Positions 59,830-64,000 of a stretch of DNA of 64,000 nucleotides are shown piece after piece. A program made the position numbers and the translations under genes. The stretch is from positions 1 to 64,000 of the forward strand of contig JAKCPB010001370.1 of assembly GCA_021442155.1 (NCBI GenBank), in the 5' to 3' direction. Every line of letters begins with the position of its first letter. Position 1 is the stretch's first letter. The notes beneath the pieces are model-generated. The model had not been told where the DNA came from, did not search any database, and saw only the letters and a list, made by a program, of their open reading frames with translations. Source of the stretch: Cymbidium sinense (taxonomy: Eukaryota > Streptophyta > Magnoliopsida > Asparagales > Orchidaceae).

Positions 59830-61365
59830 CTAGCCTTCATTTTGATCAAATTCAAAGGCTTGAACATGATCTGGCCATTTGCATGATGCTTCAACATTGA
59901 CCATGGCTGTAGTGAGTTATATTATTTGGGCTCCTCCTCAAATTATGGATGCTTTAGCTAGGGCATCTGACACTTTGGGGCTTGGCAGACCTAATGCTAC
60001 TTCTTATACTAAATATTTTAAGGAAGCGCTCTCTGGTAAGACTTCTCTCACTGTTGATTTTATTAATATCATTTTGATGTCTTTTAGAGGTTTGTCGGTC
60101 ATAGTGTGCTCTGATGTGGATGTTGAAAAGTTGGTAAAACCATTAAAATTTTCTCTTCCTGATAAAGTTTCTTTGTGTCATCAAATTTGGATAAGATCAC
60201 TCTTTTTTCCATAATCTCAAGCTTACGCTTTCTTGATTAGTCTTATTGACCAGCATATCACGATTCAACTTTCTAATGATTTAGATTATTCATATGTCTT
60301 TTCATTTCATTCTTATTTCATCTTTAATTGTCAAATGCATTTTTGAAGTGGTCACCTTTTGACATTAAGGAGGAATCTCCTATTGTCCTATGTGGTTATC
60401 TCTTCTATATATGCATTCATTTTGTTACCCATCATGCTTTTTTGCTATCGGGGCTTTATTTGGTTGGCCTTTACCTCGAAGCGACCACTGAGCGATCTCG
60501 CCCTTCTATAGCTTGAATCCTCGTGGAATTAGACATAACTAAAAAATATCCTAAGGAAGTTTGTATAGGCTCTGAAAAATATGGGTATTGGCAAAAAGTT
60601 GAATTGGAGAACCTTCTAATTTTTTATTCCCATTGTAAATTTTATTGTCATGATAATTTGAAATATTTTATTTTCCATCCCCACTTAAAAAAATGAAATC
60701 CTCCTAAAGAGAATGTTGTTCCTAATCGTGAGCCAATCCCTACTTATGTTCAGAAATTGGCCTCGGATCATAAGAATGGTATGAAGGCTGTTATTGAGGT
60801 TGATTCCTTGGATATTAGAGTTAATCATGTTAAATAAGTTTCGACTCCCACTATTTATATAGATTGGATTTTCAAAATGGGAAGGATGATTTACCTCTTT
60901 TCCTTCTTTGAATTTGAATATTTCTAATGTGAGAATAATAAATTTTCAAAGTTATTGGAAGAAGATTCAATTTCCTTTGATTTTATTCCTGCATCTATGT
61001 TAGCTTTGATCGATGGAAATGAAGCTTTTAATGAGGATTTAAATGATGTTGAGCATCAAAAACATTTTTGATGGATTGTGGTTTAAATGGTTCTAAATCA
61101 TCAGTCTCTCATTTCTAATCTTGATATTCATGTTAATCCTACTTTTCAACTTAATATGGATTTGGAAAGGGTGAACTCCCCTCAAACACTTGGAGAATTC
61201 TCTAAATTTGTGACCAATGTTACTAAATCTTACTCATGATGACTCTAGGGAAAATAAAATGGTTTTCAAACTTATCATGCTAAAAAAAAGTGTTAAAAAT
61301 TACGCTCCTAAATTGTCCAAAAACACTAGATCTGTTGCGGCTTCTTACTTCTCCCTTAATTAACC
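59830..61365 (+). pseudogene. LINE ORF1, DUF4283-like with degraded zinc knuckle
   Basis: Blocks in order: TSYTKYFKEALSGKTS and FRGLSVIVCSDVDVEKLVKP (DUF4283-like RNA-binding fold) in 59879-60214. FLKWSPFDIKEESPIVLCGY follows in 60328-60516. Then RPSIA, stop, ILVELDITKKYPKEVCIGSE and YGYWQKVELENLLIFYSHCK. The last leads into the position of the CCHC knuckle, which here reads YSHCKFYCHDNLKY. Cysteines one and four are lost and the spacing Gly is replaced, so zinc binding is gone. The C-terminal part (60760-61365) is acidic and poorly conserved, ending near SVAASYFSLN. ORF1 proteins coat element RNA and act as chaperones. Confidence 0.8.
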
Positions 61366-61394
61366 TTTTCTTAACTCCTTTTTATTTTACTTAT

Positions 61395-62060
61395 GTTTAA
61401 TTTTCTTATTTTGAATGTTAGATTGGTACCCTCTCTATTCACAATCTTATTTGAAATCTTTGTCGCATTCATAATATTTATTTACTTATTATTCTGGAGC
61501 CTCTTATTCATGCTAATAAAATTAACCATGTTGCCAGAATGATCAACTTCAATAAATTTTTCTATAATGTTAGTAATAAGATTTGGTGTTTTTGGAATAA
61601 TTTGTTGAGGTTTCTATTATTGATGATTTTCAACAAGTTGTCAATGCTCAAATCTCATATAGTCACTATTGTGTTTTTGGCTCTTTTATTTATATATCTT
61701 GTCATAGATCTAGTAGAAATCTTTTTTAGGATAATTTGAGGAATTTTGCTACCTCGATCAACAAACCTTGGTTTCTGGGTTGTGATTTCAACACTATTTT
61801 ATTCTCTTATGAACAAAGTGGTGACTGCTCTCCCAATATTCATTCTATGGAAGATTTTTTAATATGATCCTTGATTGTAATTTGATTGATATTGGCTTTA
61901 AGGGTTCTAATTATACTTGGCAAAACTCTAGACTTTGGCAAGGTTGGACGATTCTTTTAATACTCATTGGATTACTCAATGGCATATTACTTGTTGATCA
62001 TTTAAGTAGAACCTTGTCGATCATGCTCACTTCTTATTTCTATTAAAGATAATTCTAATA
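61395..62060 (+). pseudogene. LINE ORF2 endonuclease domain (EEP family), broken
   Basis: ORF2 probably starts at the ATG near 61395, reading MFNFLILNVR, the degraded form of the 'WNVRG' start. Next come the region of EPLIHANKINHVARM (the E of the conserved 'EP' block), PWFLGCDFNTILFSYEQSGD (the 'GDFN' metal/phosphate-binding block with G-D changed to C-D), and IDIGFKGSNYTWQNSR (the 'D.GF.G..YTW' block). The APE-type endonuclease nicks the target DNA whose 3' end primes reverse transcription. Frame changes near 61560, 61740 and 61870 and stops inactivate it. Confidence 0.85.
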
Positions 62061-64000
62061 GATTACATAAATCCTCTCCTTTTAGATTTCAGGACATGTG
62101 GATTTAGCATATTGATTTTTTTTGATGTTGTAATAATATTGGAAAGCCCCTTTACATCTAATAATTGATTATGGGGATGAATAGACTTTGGTTTAAACTT
62201 AAAGACTTAAAAAAATTTGGGTTGGTAGAACAAGCATTATTTTAAAAATCTTTTTGCTAATATTAAAGAAATGGAAAGATTTTTTTGTGATCTTGAAGTC
62301 CCTATTATGTCTGATTCTTCTTAGATTAAGGACTTGGTAGGGAAAGACAAACTTATTAACTTCAAAATATGGAAGAGACTTACTTGCCAAAAGCTCTAGT
62401 AAGCATATTGATGGTGATAGGAATACTAGGTATTTTCATGTTGTAGTTAATAAAAAGAAATCTTTAAATAATATTCAAAAAATTAAAGATGACAATGGTG
62501 TTTGGATTATAGAGAACAATGATATTAAGGAATTGGTTATTAATTACTTCATAAATATGCTTAATAAGAGTTACTCTTATGAAGCTATTTCTAAATCGCA
62601 TTAGATTCCTGCTATTATTACAAATGATGAAAATGATTTGCTTACCATCTGCTAATGAAGATGAAATTTTTAAAGTCCTTAATAGCATGAATATAGATTA
62701 TGTTACTAGTTGGAGGTTTCACTACTTAATTTTTCAAAATGTTGGTTTATCATTAAAAATGATTTGATTGAGGCTATGGTTGATTTTTTTTAATGTAATC
62801 CTTTTCTAGATATTTTCTAGTACTTATCATTTTCATACCTAAGAAAGATAATCTGACTATTGAGTGATTTTAGACATATTAGTCTTTGCACCTTCTTCAA
62901 TAAGTTGATTTCCAAAATTCTAACCAAAATTCTTAGTCCTTTACTTAATAAAATTATCTCTCTCAACTAAACTAGTTTTGTTAGAGGTAGATCTATTTTT
63001 GTTTATATTTTGTTGGACCCAAAATTAATTCATGATCTTGACGCCAAGACTAGAGGTGGCAACATTCTTTTCAAATTAGATATTACCAAAGCCTTTGATA
63101 ACATTTCTTAGGACTTTCTTTTCTATATTCTAAATTTATTTATTTTATTAAAAATTATATTAATAATGCATGGTTTTCGATTTTTCTTAATGGGGGAAGC
63201 CTTGGGTTTCTTTCCCTCTTCCTTGGCTTAAGACAAGGGGATCCTTTATCTCCCTTTATTTATTATCATGTTGAGTACTTATCTAGGAGCATCAATGATT
63301 TATTCTTTAACAATCTTAGTATGTACTATAGAACTTGGTGGTCTTCTATTTCCCATTTAAGCTTTGCAGATGATTTCATTATTTTTTGCAATAATTTTAT
63401 TCATCATATCAAGCATCTCAAGTATTTTTAAATAAATTTGGTAGAAAGTGGCCTTTCTATCAATGATAAGAAAAGCTATTTTATCACTTCCTCTCTTATC
63501 TCAATAATAAAATCAATCAAATCCATATCACTAATTTTAAGCATCAACACTTACCTCTAAGTACTTGGGTTCTCCTCTCTTTAAAAAAAAATTATCCCAT
63601 CTCTTTGATGAGTTAATTCAAAAAATTTTAAATAAAATTTTCTTTGGGAATTCCATTTACTTTCCTTTGGTGGCTCACAATTCTTAAAAGCACTCTCAAT
63701 TCAATGCCTCTTTATTTGATTCAAACTATTATCCCTACTAATGCTACACTCATCAGAATTGATCGCTTGCTTAATAAATTTTTTTGGCGTTCCAATAACT
63801 CTACCAAAAGAATGCATTGGACATCTTGACATAAATCTTATGGTACTTTTGGTAATGGTGCTCTAGGTTGCAAACCTATTCATGAAGCACCGCCTCTCAT
63901 AAGCTGGTGGAATTTTAGAAAGAATGATAGCCTTTGGGCTAATTTTATGATGGAAAAATATTACCAAGGTAAACACCCTCTTATCTGCTTATAAAGTTGG
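62061..64000 (+). pseudogene. LINE ORF2 reverse transcriptase, broken and cut by window edge
   Basis: After the linker (SPFRFQDMWI; DGDRNTRYFHVVVNKKK, the 'gD.NT.fFH' block near 62410) come the RT blocks. They are: TSFVRGRSIF near 62970, NILFKLDITKAFDNIS near 63060 (block with the first catalytic Asp), LGLRQGDPLSPF near 63225, LSFADDFIIFCNN near 63360 (catalytic FADD, intact) and LVESGLSINDKKS near 63440. After these come STLNSMPLYLIQTIIPTNAT and FFWRSNNSTKRMHWTS in 63644-63829. Several stops (for example TAA before TSFVRG) and frameshifts break it. RNase H would lie outside the window. Confidence 0.88.

Larger units (their letters stand above)
59758..64000 (+). mobile_element. L1-type LINE, 5' portion, cut by window edge
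   Basis: It begins abruptly after CCCCAAACTC with a pyrimidine-rich leader (CCTCTTTCTCTCATTCTC), the usual 5' start of plant L1 elements. Then come ORF1 (nucleic-acid-binding gag-like protein), a short gap, and ORF2 with endonuclease and RT. Because the 5' leader is present, this copy may be full length. All frames carry stops. It has the same orientation as the LINE at 1-3390. Confidence 0.85.

Noticed and set aside
1..64000. tRNA, rRNA, organelle insertions or bacterial-type genes
   Set aside because: No conserved tRNA boxes, rRNA cores or plastid/mitochondrial gene sequences were recognised on reading both strands. A tRNAscan/BLAST run would be needed to exclude small fragments.

Overview
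The window is nuclear DNA of a land plant, most likely a seed plant. The evidence is tens of kilobases of degenerate plant-type telomere repeat (CCCTAAA and its shortened forms), Tat-lineage Ty3/gypsy LTR retrotransposon remains, plant L1-type and RTE-type LINE remains, and pieces of a plant glycine-rich RNA-binding protein gene. I see no intact host gene, tRNA, rRNA or CRISPR. Every recognisable coding region carries stops and frameshifts, so this is old heterochromatic or subtelomeric-like DNA. The species cannot be named from the sequence.

Layout. 1-3390 is the 3' part of a plus-strand L1-type LINE (RNase H domain, long T-rich 3' region, AATAAA, poly(A)), and its poly(A) runs directly into CCTAAA repeats. 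About 3391-4795 is telomere-like DNA holding glycine-rich-protein (GRP) pseudogene copy 1. About 4796-20060 is a minus-strand Tat-type gypsy element (A): two tandem-repeat regions at its 3' side, pol remains (integrase, archaeal-type RNase H, RT/RNase H, protease), a TTGACC-rich region and LTR-like DNA. About 20061-42170 is the main telomere-like block. It holds GRP copies 2 and 3, a 22486-22880 island ending in a short inverted (TTTAGG) stretch, and a minus-strand RTE LINE (36431-38215). A cut-off GRP copy (about 42171-42200) is followed by a second minus-strand Tat fragment (B, about 42200-46860). B abuts a plus-strand Tat derivative (C, about 46860-57420) made of gag, a 1.2-kb array of covarying hairpins, and two tandem 2.8-kb LTR-like units. 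57421-59757 is telomere-like again with GRP copy 4. 59758-64000 is the 5' part of another plus-strand L1-type LINE (ORF1, endonuclease, RT), cut by the window edge.

How the parts relate. The telomere-like DNA is built from a composite unit: an anchor motif (TTTACTTAATTT), a CCCTAAA-rich block, sometimes the GRP 3' end with its poly(A), another CCCTAAA block, then C-poor CTAAA/AATAAA DNA. All GRP copies share one 5' breakpoint, similar upstream sequence and one orientation, so they look like amplification of one founding 5'-truncated retrocopy. LINE and GRP poly(A) tails both join the C-rich strand of the repeat. The most unusual observations are the covarying hairpin array, the GRP/telomere composite repeat, the LINE poly(A)-telomere-repeat junction, and the short inverted telomere-like stretch. 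All coordinates of repeat and element edges are estimates by eye.
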